Below are positions 1 through 7,538 of a stretch of DNA of 64,000 nt, in pieces. Each line of letters begins with the position of its first letter. Position 1 is the first letter of the stretch. The translations under genes were made by a program, and so were the position numbers. Under the pieces are notes generated by a model, which was not told where the DNA came from, made no database searches, and was given only the letters and a program-made list of their open reading frames with translations. Source of the stretch: Streptomyces luomodiensis (lineage in GTDB: Bacteria > Actinomycetota > Actinomycetes > Streptomycetales > Streptomycetaceae); the NCBI RefSeq assembly GCF_031679605.1, contig NZ_CP117522.1, positions 7,130,001 through 7,194,000 of the forward strand, in the 5' to 3' direction.

Positions 1-1
1 G

Positions 2-892
2 CGAGGCTGGGGTCAGTCGCTGTCCCGGCAGATGGGTGGCGGTGGTTCCGGATCCGCGGGCGGCGGTATGGCCACCCGCGGTCCCGGTGAGACCAAGATC
101 GAGACGGACCGGCGCCGCATCCGCGAGAAGATGGCGAAGATGCGCCGTGAGATCGCCGAGATGAAGACCGGCCGCGACATCAAGCGGCAGGAGCGCCGGC
201 GCCACAAGGTCCCCTCGGTCGCCATCGCCGGATACACCAACGCGGGCAAGTCCTCACTGCTCAACCGGCTCACCGGCGCGGGCGTGCTGGTGGAGAACGC
301 GCTGTTCGCCACCCTGGACCCGACCGTGCGCCGGGCGGAGACTCCCAGCGGGCGGCTCTACACCCTGGCGGACACCGTCGGATTCGTCCGCCATCTGCCG
401 CACCACCTGGTGGAGGCGTTCCGCTCCACCATGGAGGAGGTCGGCGACGCCGATCTGATCCTCCATGTGGTGGACGGCTCGCATCCGGCACCGGAGGAGC
501 AGCTGGCCGCCGTGCGTGAGGTGATCCGCGATGTGGGCGCGGTCGACGTGCCCGAGATCGTCGTGATCAACAAGGCGGATCTGGCCGACCCCCTGGTGGT
601 GCAGCGGCTGCTGCGCATGGAGCGGCGCGCCATGGCGGTGTCGGCGCGCAGCGGGCTGGGCATCGACGAGCTGCTCGCGGTCATCGACGAGGAGCTGCCC
701 CGGCCCCAGGTCGAGATCGAAGTGCTGGTGCCGTACACCCACGGCAAGCTGGTCGCACGTACGCACGCCGACGGCGAGGTGATCTCCGAGGAGCACACCC
801 CGGAGGGCACCCTGCTCAAGGCGCGGGTCCACGAGGAGCTCGCCGCGGAGCTGCGGCGTTACGTACCGGCCGCGGCCGGCGGACAGCACTAG
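2..892 (+). CDS. hflX: GTPase HflX (3' part, start outside window)
   Basis: C-terminal 296 residues of the ribosome-associated GTPase HflX, which in other bacteria splits stalled or hibernating 70S ribosomes. The visible part opens with the glycine-rich stretch and the family motif GPGETKIETDRR, then a basic coiled-coil helix. The G domain follows: G1 GYTNAGKSS (near 230), G3 DTVGF (near 370), G4 NKAD (near 571) and the G5-type SARSG. The frame is open to the window edge and methionine 32 sits inside the conserved region, so the true start is upstream of base 1. It converges on the protease gene, with a strong hairpin between them. Identity is secure; only completeness is lacking. Confidence 0.96.
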   Translation, partial: RGWGQSLSRQMGGGGSGSAGGGMATRGPGETKIETDRRRIREKMAKMRREIAEMKTGRDIKRQERRRHKVPSVAIAGYTNAGKSSLLNRLTGAGVLVENALFATLDPTVRRAETPSGRLYTLADTVGFVRHLPHHLVEAFRSTMEEVGDADLILHVVDGSHPAPEEQLAAVREVIRDVGAVDVPEIVVINKADLADPLVVQRLLRMERRAMAVSARSGLGIDELLAVIDEELPRPQVEIEVLVPYTHGKLVARTHADGEVISEEHTPEGTLLKARVHEELAAELRRYVPAAAGGQH

Positions 893-906
893 CCACGACA
901 AGCACA

Positions 907-950
907 CGGCGAGGGCCCGCCCCCGGACATCCGGAGGCGGGCCCTCGCCG
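907..950. terminator. Bidirectional terminator between hflX and the S1 protease
   Basis: A 15-bp perfect stem (907-921 with 936-950, CGGCGAGGGCCCGCC) lies 15 bases after the hflX stop. The loop itself contains a short CCGGA/TCCGG pairing. It is placed between convergent genes, so it probably ends transcripts from both sides. Confidence 0.85.
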
Positions 951-1000
951 TATGACGCCTGACGGCTACCGGCTCTAGCCAGTCGCCGTCAGGCGGCCGG

Positions 1001-2173
1001 TCACTGGTTCGCGAACTTCTTGCTGACCGCGTTGTAGACGCCCTTCGCCTCGGGACCCAGGTGCGGGCCCGCCAGCCAGGTCGCGTCGGACGGGCCGATC
1101 GAGGTGTTGGACACCAGCGCCGGCTGGCCGTCCGAGCCCTCGGCCACCCAGCCACCGCCGGAGGAGCCCGCGGTCATGGTGCAGCCGATGCGGTACATCG
1201 TCGGCTGCTCGGCGTCCAGCGAGAGCCGGCCCGGCTTGTCGGCGCACTGGTTCATCTTCTGGCCGTCGAACGGCGCGGCGGCCGGGTAGCCGGTGGCCGT
1301 GATCTCGTCGATGGACTTCACCGCCGGGGCGTCGAAGTCGACCGGCAGCGCGCCGCCCACCGTCTCCTCGAGTGACTTGCCGCCGCTGACCTCCGGCTTC
1401 ACATGCATCACCGCGAAGTCGTACGGGGCGCCCTTGCCGCCCACGGCCGCACCGGTGTCGATCCACTGTGAGGAGGTCTGCGCCCAGTCGGCCCACCAGA
1501 CGCCCTTGGGGGCCAGCTCCTCCTTGGTGGCGTTCTCCAGCTCCGCCTGCGACTTGCCCGAGTCGTTGTAGGAGGGGACGAACATCAGGTTCTTGTACCA
1601 GCCGCCGCCCTTGCCCGCGTGGACGCAGTGGCCCGCCGTCCACACCAGGTTGGACTTGCCGGGGTGCGCCGGGTCCTTGACCACGGTCGCGGAGCAGACC
1701 ATCGAGCCCTCGGGGCCGTCGAAGAAGACCTTGCCCGCATAGGGGACGTTGGCGCTGTACGGGCTGGCGACCTCCTTGGCCTGGACCGGCTGCGGATCGG
1801 GATCGGTCACACCCTGGTCGTCCGCGATGTCGCTGTCGTCGACCGGCTTGTCGGGCTCCTGCGCCTCGCGCATCCGGTCCGGCTTCCACAGACCCTTGAT
1901 GATCGGGTTGATGAAGTCACCGGCCTCCCGCAGCCAGTCGTTCTTGTCCCAGTTGTTCCAGGCACCGTCCTTCCACTGGTCCAGATCGATGCCGAGGTTC
2001 TTCAGCTTGTCGTTGAGATTGTCGGGCAGCTTGATGTCGTCCGCGCCCTGCTGTGCCGACGACTCGGCCGGCTTGGCATCGGTGTTGTCGTCCGAGTCGC
2101 ACGCGGTGACGGTGAGCGCCAGCACCGAGGCTATGGCGGCTACGGCCAGCGCGGGTCGGCGTTTGGATGGCAT
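1001..2173 (-). CDS. Secreted trypsin-like (S1 family) serine protease, probable lipoprotein
   Basis: 390-residue exported chymotrypsin-fold peptidase. The N-terminus is a classic lipoprotein signal: basic MPSKRRP, a hydrophobic core, then LTVTAC with the lipidated cysteine at about residue 25. An acidic, polar spacer of roughly 110 residues precedes the catalytic domain. Triad candidates are His182 (WTAGHC), Asp252 (YDFAVMHV) and Ser338 (GSSGGGW). The ATG at 2173 was chosen over the longer open frame because AGGGGGAG stands just upstream on the minus strand and the signal peptide then starts properly. The substrate is not evident. The protein is probably anchored to the outer face of the membrane. 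Confidence 0.85.
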   Translation of the reverse strand: MPSKRRPALAVAAIASVLALTVTACDSDDNTDAKPAESSAQQGADDIKLPDNLNDKLKNLGIDLDQWKDGAWNNWDKNDWLREAGDFINPIIKGLWKPDRMREAQEPDKPVDDSDIADDQGVTDPDPQPVQAKEVASPYSANVPYAGKVFFDGPEGSMVCSATVVKDPAHPGKSNLVWTAGHCVHAGKGGGWYKNLMFVPSYNDSGKSQAELENATKEELAPKGVWWADWAQTSSQWIDTGAAVGGKGAPYDFAVMHVKPEVSGGKSLEETVGGALPVDFDAPAVKSIDEITATGYPAAAPFDGQKMNQCADKPGRLSLDAEQPTMYRIGCTMTAGSSGGGWVAEGSDGQPALVSNTSIGPSDATWLAGPHLGPEAKGVYNAVSKKFANQ

Positions 2174-2410
2174 GGGCGGAACTCCCCCTGAGGTTCTGAG
2201 CTGCTCTACGGCCTGTGTGGAATTGTCATGCACCGCCCCGGCAACCGGGGTGGCATCCCACTATGCCGGTGCCGCCTACGACGGCTGCGAGCGGGGCCTT
2301 GGTTCCCGGCCGCAAGGATCTTCGCTCAGCCCGTGATCCGGAGCCTGACGCGTCGTTGGTACGTACGGGGGACAGCCGGAGGGTGTTCAGCAGCAGGAGG
2401 ACCGAGACTC

Positions 2411-4069
2411 GTGGCCGTGACCCAGCTCCCGTCGTTGGCCCTGTCCGCCGTCCGCGACGGCGGTGGTGCCGCCCAGGGCATTCTGCGGCGCCAGGCGCTG
2501 CGTGAGTCGGCCGCCCGCACCTACGCCCGGACGCTGCCCATCGTTCCGGTGCGCGCTCGGGGGATGACGGTCGAAGGGGCCGACGGCCGCCGCTATCTCG
2601 ACTGTCTTTCCGGCGCCGGAGTACTGGCCCTGGGGCACAACCACCCGGTGGTGCTGGACGCCGTCCGGGCCGTTCTGGACGCGGAAGCGCCCCTGCAGGT
2701 CCTGGACCTGGCCACACCGGTCAAGGACGCCTTCATGGACGAGCTGTTCGCCACCCTGCCGCCCGCGCTCGCCGCCCGCGCGCGGGTCCAGTTCTGCGGA
2801 CCGGCGGGCACGGACGCGGTCGAGGCCGCGCTCAAGCTGGTGCGGACCGCCACCGGTCGCGACGGTCTGCTCGCCTTCTCCGGGGCGTACCACGGTATGA
2901 CGGCCGGTGCGCTGGCCGCCTCCGGCGGCGCCCCGGCGGCCGGTGTGACCCGGTTGCCCTTCCCGTATGACTACCGCTGCCCGTTCGGGGTCGGAGGAGA
3001 GCGCGGTGTCGAACTCTCCGCGCGCTGGACCGAGCGGCTGCTCGACGACCCGAAGGGCGGGCCGCCCCGCCCGGCCGGGATGATCCTCGAACCCGTGCAG
3101 GGCGAGGGCGGAGTGATTCCGGCACCGGACGCCTGGCTGCGCCGGATGCGGGAGATCACCGAGGCCCGCTCCATCCCGCTCATCGCGGACGAGGTCCAGA
3201 CCGGTGTCGGGCGCACCGGGGCCTTCTGGGCGGTCGACCACGCCAGTGTGGTGCCCGATGTGATGGTGCTCTCCAAGGCGATCGGCGGGGGCCTGCCATT
3301 GGCCGTCGTGGTCTACCGGGAGGACCTCGACGTCTGGCCGCCCGGAGCACACGCGGGCACCTTCCGGGGCAACCAGCTGGCGATGGCGGCGGGCGCGGCG
3401 ACCCTCGCCCAGGTCCGGGAGAACAACCTCGCCGAGCGGGCGGCGACCGTCGGCGGTCGGATGCTGGAGCGGCTGCACCGATTCGCCGCCGGACGCCCGC
3501 AGATCGGGGAGGTACGCGGCCGCGGCCTGATGATCGGCCTGGAACTGGTCGCCCCGGAGGCCGACCCCGCCACGGACACCGACCGCGAGGGGCCCTCGGT
3601 CGAGCAAGCCCACCCGGCGGGTGCCGAGGGCGGGCGCGCGGACGGACCCCAGCCGAACGGGGCTTCGCGGGATGGAGCTCTGCCGGACGGGACTTCTCGG
3701 GACGGAGCTTTCCTGGACGGGACTTCGCTGGACGGGGCCCTGCCGGATGGGATCCTGCGCGATGGAGACCCATCCGCCGCATACGCCGATATCGCGCATA
3801 CGGCGGCTCCGCCCGCTGCCCCCGCGCTCGCGGCGGCCGTCCAGCAGGAGTGCCTGCGGCGCGGGCTCATCGTCGAACTCGGCGGGCGCCACGGCGGGGT
3901 GATCCGCCTTCTCCCTCCATTGACCATCACCGACGAGCAGGCAGAGGCCGTCCTGGACCGGCTCGCCGACGCCCTGGACGCGGCGATCCGCACCGCTGGA
4001 ACCCGCTCCGGCGAGGTCCCGCCCACCGCTTCCCCGTTCGCCCAGCCGCTCACCGGAGACCACCGGTGA
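2411..4069 (+). CDS. Class III PLP aminotransferase (diaminobutyrate-type) of a siderophore operon
   Basis: 552-residue fold-type I aminotransferase resembling diaminobutyrate--2-oxoglutarate transaminases, which supply diamine building blocks. Visible motifs are FCGPAGTDAVEAALKL for phosphate binding, GAYHGMT, the PLP aspartate in LIADEVQTGVGRTG, and the Schiff-base lysine in VLSKAIGGGLPL. The GTG at 2411 follows AGGAGG by 10 bases and is preferred over upstream in-frame codons. An extra segment of about 80 residues splits the C-terminal domain between GLMIGLELVAPEA and VQQECLRRGLIVELGG. It contains seven consecutive GxxxD pentapeptides coded by 15-bp DNA repeats, which makes the protein longer than the usual 430-460 residues. 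The gene is followed by an IucA/IucC synthetase, so a role in siderophore precursor supply is inferred. Confidence 0.85.
   Translation: MAVTQLPSLALSAVRDGGGAAQGILRRQALRESAARTYARTLPIVPVRARGMTVEGADGRRYLDCLSGAGVLALGHNHPVVLDAVRAVLDAEAPLQVLDLATPVKDAFMDELFATLPPALAARARVQFCGPAGTDAVEAALKLVRTATGRDGLLAFSGAYHGMTAGALAASGGAPAAGVTRLPFPYDYRCPFGVGGERGVELSARWTERLLDDPKGGPPRPAGMILEPVQGEGGVIPAPDAWLRRMREITEARSIPLIADEVQTGVGRTGAFWAVDHASVVPDVMVLSKAIGGGLPLAVVVYREDLDVWPPGAHAGTFRGNQLAMAAGAATLAQVRENNLAERAATVGGRMLERLHRFAAGRPQIGEVRGRGLMIGLELVAPEADPATDTDREGPSVEQAHPAGAEGGRADGPQPNGASRDGALPDGTSRDGAFLDGTSLDGALPDGILRDGDPSAAYADIAHTAAPPAAPALAAAVQQECLRRGLIVELGGRHGGVIRLLPPLTITDEQAEAVLDRLADALDAAIRTAGTRSGEVPPTASPFAQPLTGDHR
3659..3763 (+). 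repeat. Seven tandem 15-bp repeats inside the aminotransferase gene
   Basis: Seven in-frame units of 15 bp of the type GGGACTTCGCTGGAC run without interruption and encode GASRD, GALPD, GTSRD, GAFLD, GTSLD, GALPD and GILRD. They sit in the middle of an insertion within the C-terminal domain. The units differ from each other at several bases, so the array is not a very recent expansion, but it keeps strict period and frame. Confidence 0.9.
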
Positions 4070-4195
4070 CGTGCCCCGCACCGTACGACCGCAGCACCAT
4101 CGCACCACCGAAGGAGGCAGGCGCCGGGCCCAGGACGTGAACGCCATGACGCCCGCGCCGCACCCACCATGCCGCACACCCCCGGGGGAGCCCCC

Positions 4196-6577
4196 TTGTC
4201 TCCCCAGCCGCAGCCCGTGCCCGGCGCCATGACCGACCCCGACGACTCCCCCCGCCCCGGCCCCCCTACGCCCCTCCCGCACGCGTCCCTCCCCCACCCG
4301 TCCCACGCGGCGCCACTCCTGGGCGGGGTGACAAGGCGGCCCGTCCCACCAGCGGCGGTGTCGACGGTCAGAGCACCGTCCCCCGCCGTGACGGCGGCAG
4401 GAGCCCAGACAGCGCCCTCAGCGTCGCCCCAGCTCCCAGCGGTGGCCTCCTCTCCACCGGCGCCCCCGTCCCCGGCGGCGTCACCATCCCCAGCGGTACC
4501 GCAGCCCCTACCGGTGTCCCCGTCCCCGGCGGCGCCGCCCGCCACGGCACCGCCTGCGGCGTTGCCGTCTGCCGCGACGTTGCCTGCCGCGGCGCCACCT
4601 GCCGCGGCGCCGCTCGTGAGTGCGGCGGGAGCACCCCGCCCACCGGCCCCGGAGCGCCCCTCCGACGAGTCGTCCCCGCCGCGGCTGTCTCCCCAGGGGG
4701 CGCCCTTCGCCACGACGGCCGTTCCCCGGCAGGACCGCACTGGTCATGACGCGCCCGATGACCGCGCCCCGCAGGCAGGCGTGGATCCGCTGGACGACCC
4801 CGACCCGCAGACCGCGGCCGACGCGGCGGCCGTCGAGAACCTGCTGCGCTGCTGGGTACGGGAGAGCGGCCTCGCACGCCCCGAGGAGGGCACCCTGCGC
4901 ATTCCCCTCGCCGCCAGCGGAACCGTCCTCCTCGTTCCGGTGCGCTACTGGTCGCCCACCGGCTGGCACCGCTTCGGCCCGCCGCTGCTGGAGCACGGCC
5001 CCCATGACGCACCCGCTGTCGGAGCGGTCACCCTCGCGGCCCTGCTCACCCGCGAGGCGACGTACAGCGCGCGGCGGGACGATCCCGACGCGGACGCCAC
5101 CGAACTCGTCGGCCGTGTCGCGGACTCCGTACGACGCATCGCCTCCTTCCTCGCCCACCGCCGGGCCACGCCGGCCGATCCCGGAGCGAGCACCCCGTTC
5201 CTCAGCGCGGAACAGTCCCTCTTGTTCGGCCACCCCTTGCATCCCACGCCCAAGAGCCGCGAGGGCCTCTCGGACGCCGAATCCACCATCTGCTCACCGG
5301 AAACGCGTGGCTCCTTCCCCCTTCACTGGATCGCGGTCGACCGTTCCGTACTGGCCTGCGAGTCGGCCTGGACGGAGCGCGGCCGTACCGTGCCCGCCGA
5401 GCGACTCGCCCTCTCCCTGGCGGGCAGCGGTCTCCAACTGCCCACCGGGACCGTGCCCGTACCACTTCACCCCTGGCAGGCTCGTGAGATCCGGCACCGG
5501 CCGGACGTCGCCGCGCTCTTCGACGCCGGCCTGTTGCACGACCTCGGGCCGTCCGGCGGGCACTGGCACCCCACCTCCTCGGTCCGCACCGTCTACCGGC
5601 CCGGCGCACCCGCCATGGTGAAACTCTCCCTCGGTCTGCGGATCACCAACTCCCGTCGTGAGAACCTCCGTAAGGAACTTCGCCGCGGTGTCGAGGTACA
5701 CCGGCTGCTCCGCAGCGGACTGGCCGAGCAGTGGCGGGCGGCCTTCCCCGGATTCCCGGGCTTCGACATCGTCCGGGACCCGGCCTGGCTCGCCGTCGAC
5801 GGACCGGACGGCGATCCCCTGACCGGCCTGGACGTCGTCATCCGGCACAACCCGTTCGGCCCCGGCGACGACGCCGTCTGCGTCGCCGGACTTGTCGCGC
5901 TACGCCCCTGGCCCGGCCAGCCGGTGATGCGTTCCCGACTCGCCCACCTCGTCGCCCGGCTCGCCGCTCGCACCGGCCGTTCCACGGCGGCGGTCGGCGC
6001 GGAGTGGTTCCTGCGCTATCTGCACACGGTCGTACGCCCCGTGCTCTGGCTGGACGGAGAAGCCGGCATCGCGCTCGAGGCGCACCAGCAGAACACCCTG
6101 GTGCTGCTGGACCCCGACGGCTGGCCGATCGGCGGCCGCTACCGGGACAACCAGGGCTACTACTTCCGCACGTCCCGGCACGCCGAACTCCAGCGCCGGC
6201 TGCCCGGTATCGGCGGCCGCAGCGACACCTTCGTCTCCGATGAGGTCGCCGATGAGCGGTTCGCCTACTACCTCGGCGTCAACAACGTCCTTGGACTGAT
6301 CGGTGTCTTCGGATCCCAGCGGCTCGTCGACGAGCGCGTCCTGGTGGCCGCGTTCCGCCGTTTTCTCACCGATGCCGCGTCCGGCCACGGCAGGACCCGC
6401 TCATCTCTCCCCGCCCGGCTCCTGGAGTCCCCCACCCTGCGGTGCAAGGCCAATCTGCTCACGCGGCTGCGCGGCCTGGACGAACTCGTGGGACCGGTGG
6501 ACACCCAGTCCGTCTATGTGACCATCGCCAACCCCCTCGCCATGTCTGACACCACTGCTGTCGCCCCCACGGCCTGA
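4196..6577 (+). CDS. IucA/IucC-family NRPS-independent siderophore synthetase
   Basis: NIS synthetase that condenses a carboxylate (citrate or succinyl type) with an amine or hydroxamate using ATP. Family signatures are GHPLHPTPKSREGL, the HPWQ motif (PLHPWQAREI), the ATP-site EAHQQNTLV and RDNQGYYFR. The conserved core begins near base 4815 (AADAAAVENLLRCW). It is preceded by an unusual extension of about 200 residues built almost only of Pro, Ala, Ser and Thr. TTG at 4196 is chosen because GGGGGAG lies 6 bases upstream; an ATG at 4169 lacks a ribosome site, and an internal ATG at 4229 is also possible. It sits between the aminotransferase and an IucB-type acetyltransferase, so the three probably form one operon. 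No iron box was seen upstream of the operon. Confidence 0.88.
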   Translation: MSPQPQPVPGAMTDPDDSPRPGPPTPLPHASLPHPSHAAPLLGGVTRRPVPPAAVSTVRAPSPAVTAAGAQTAPSASPQLPAVASSPPAPPSPAASPSPAVPQPLPVSPSPAAPPATAPPAALPSAATLPAAAPPAAAPLVSAAGAPRPPAPERPSDESSPPRLSPQGAPFATTAVPRQDRTGHDAPDDRAPQAGVDPLDDPDPQTAADAAAVENLLRCWVRESGLARPEEGTLRIPLAASGTVLLVPVRYWSPTGWHRFGPPLLEHGPHDAPAVGAVTLAALLTREATYSARRDDPDADATELVGRVADSVRRIASFLAHRRATPADPGASTPFLSAEQSLLFGHPLHPTPKSREGLSDAESTICSPETRGSFPLHWIAVDRSVLACESAWTERGRTVPAERLALSLAGSGLQLPTGTVPVPLHPWQAREIRHRPDVAALFDAGLLHDLGPSGGHWHPTSSVRTVYRPGAPAMVKLSLGLRITNSRRENLRKELRRGVEVHRLLRSGLAEQWRAAFPGFPGFDIVRDPAWLAVDGPDGDPLTGLDVVIRHNPFGPGDDAVCVAGLVALRPWPGQPVMRSRLAHLVARLAARTGRSTAAVGAEWFLRYLHTVVRPVLWLDGEAGIALEAHQQNTLVLLDPDGWPIGGRYRDNQGYYFRTSRHAELQRRLPGIGGRSDTFVSDEVADERFAYYLGVNNVLGLIGVFGSQRLVDERVLVAAFRRFLTDAASGHGRTRSSLPARLLESPTLRCKANLLTRLRGLDELVGPVDTQSVYVTIANPLAMSDTTAVAPTA

Positions 6578-6647
6578 CCCCGCGATCACGCCCCTCACCC
6601 TCACGTCTCTCAGGACGTGCCCAGACCCATGAGAGGAGAGCGTCGCC

Positions 6648-7346
6648 GTGCCGCACACCGACTCCACCACGAACTCCAGCACCGACGACACCATCGACCT
6701 GCGGCTGCGCCAGGAAGAGGATGCCGCACGACTCATCGACCTGGACTCCACCGGGCCGGGGGCCGAGGACCGGCCGGATCTGCTGGACCACATCGCCGAA
6801 TGGGGACCCGTCAGCACCTCGGCGGGTGCCTTCCAGCTCGTCCCGGTCCGCATCGGGCGCGATCTGCGGCTCATCGCTCGCTGGATGAACGACCCGTCCG
6901 TGGCCGCCTTCTGGGAGCTCGACGGTCCCGATGAGACCACCGCGAGCCACCTCGGCGGCCAGCTCCACGGCGACGGCCGCAGCGTGCCCTGCCTGGGCGT
7001 CCTGGACGGCGTCCCGATGAGCTATTGGGAGGTGTACCGCGCAGATCTGGACCCGCTCGCGCGGTACTACCCGGCCCGGCCGCACGACACGGGTCTCCAC
7101 TTGCTCATCGGCCGGGTCAGCGATCGTGGCCGTGGCCTGGGGACGACTCTGCTCCGCGCGGCAGCCGACCTCGTGCTCCGGCACCGTCCGTCCTGCACCC
7201 GCGTCGTGGCCGAACCGGATCTTCGCAACACCCCTTCCGTGGCGGCCTTCCTCGGCGCCGGCTTCCGCTTCTCGGCGGAGATCGAACTCCCTGGCAAACG
7301 CGCCGCGCTGATGCTGCGCGACCGCGCCCTGCGACATGTCCTGTGA
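6648..7346 (+). CDS. IucB-type GNAT acetyltransferase for siderophore biosynthesis
   Basis: 232-residue acyltransferase of the siderophore (IucB/MbtK-like, Acetyltransf_8) branch of the GNAT fold. In this family it acylates the hydroxylated amine of the building block. Visible features are RLIARWMNDPSVAAFWEL, the SYWEVYRADLDPLARYY core, the acetyl-CoA loop GRVSDRGRGLGTTLL and the terminal GFRFSAEIELPGKRAALM. The GTG start lies 7 bases after AGGAGAG. It ends the operon that begins at 2411. The set lacks an N-monooxygenase, so the hydroxylating step must come from elsewhere or the product is not a hydroxamate. Confidence 0.85.
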   Translation: MPHTDSTTNSSTDDTIDLRLRQEEDAARLIDLDSTGPGAEDRPDLLDHIAEWGPVSTSAGAFQLVPVRIGRDLRLIARWMNDPSVAAFWELDGPDETTASHLGGQLHGDGRSVPCLGVLDGVPMSYWEVYRADLDPLARYYPARPHDTGLHLLIGRVSDRGRGLGTTLLRAAADLVLRHRPSCTRVVAEPDLRNTPSVAAFLGAGFRFSAEIELPGKRAALMLRDRALRHVL

Positions 7347-7523
7347 ACCTCCGCGACCATCCGTGACCCCCGGTGATGAATCCGTTTCGATGCGAGACTC
7401 TGCTGTTGATACACCGCTCGGCCGTTCGCGGTTCCCACACGGCGGGGACCCGCCCGGACTCCGATCCCGCCGGAACCGTCCGTCACCGACCACTCCGAGG
7501 AGAGTGATGTCGGTGCCGCCCCG

Positions 7524-7529
7524 TAGGCT
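7524..7529 (+). promoter_or_regulatory. -10 element of a probable leaderless dinG promoter
   Basis: TAGGCT ends 9 bases before the dinG ATG and no purine-rich ribosome site lies between. The same layout recurs at many genes in this window. No convincing -35 is visible. Confidence 0.55.
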
Positions 7530-7538
7530 GGCAGCCCT

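Noticed and set aside
2174..2233. Upstream extension of the lipoprotein protease
   Set aside because: It would bury the signal peptide and lacks a ribosome site; ATG 2173 has a good one.
2228..2410. Iron box ahead of the siderophore operon
   Set aside because: No TTAGG/CCTAA dyad was found in the upstream region.
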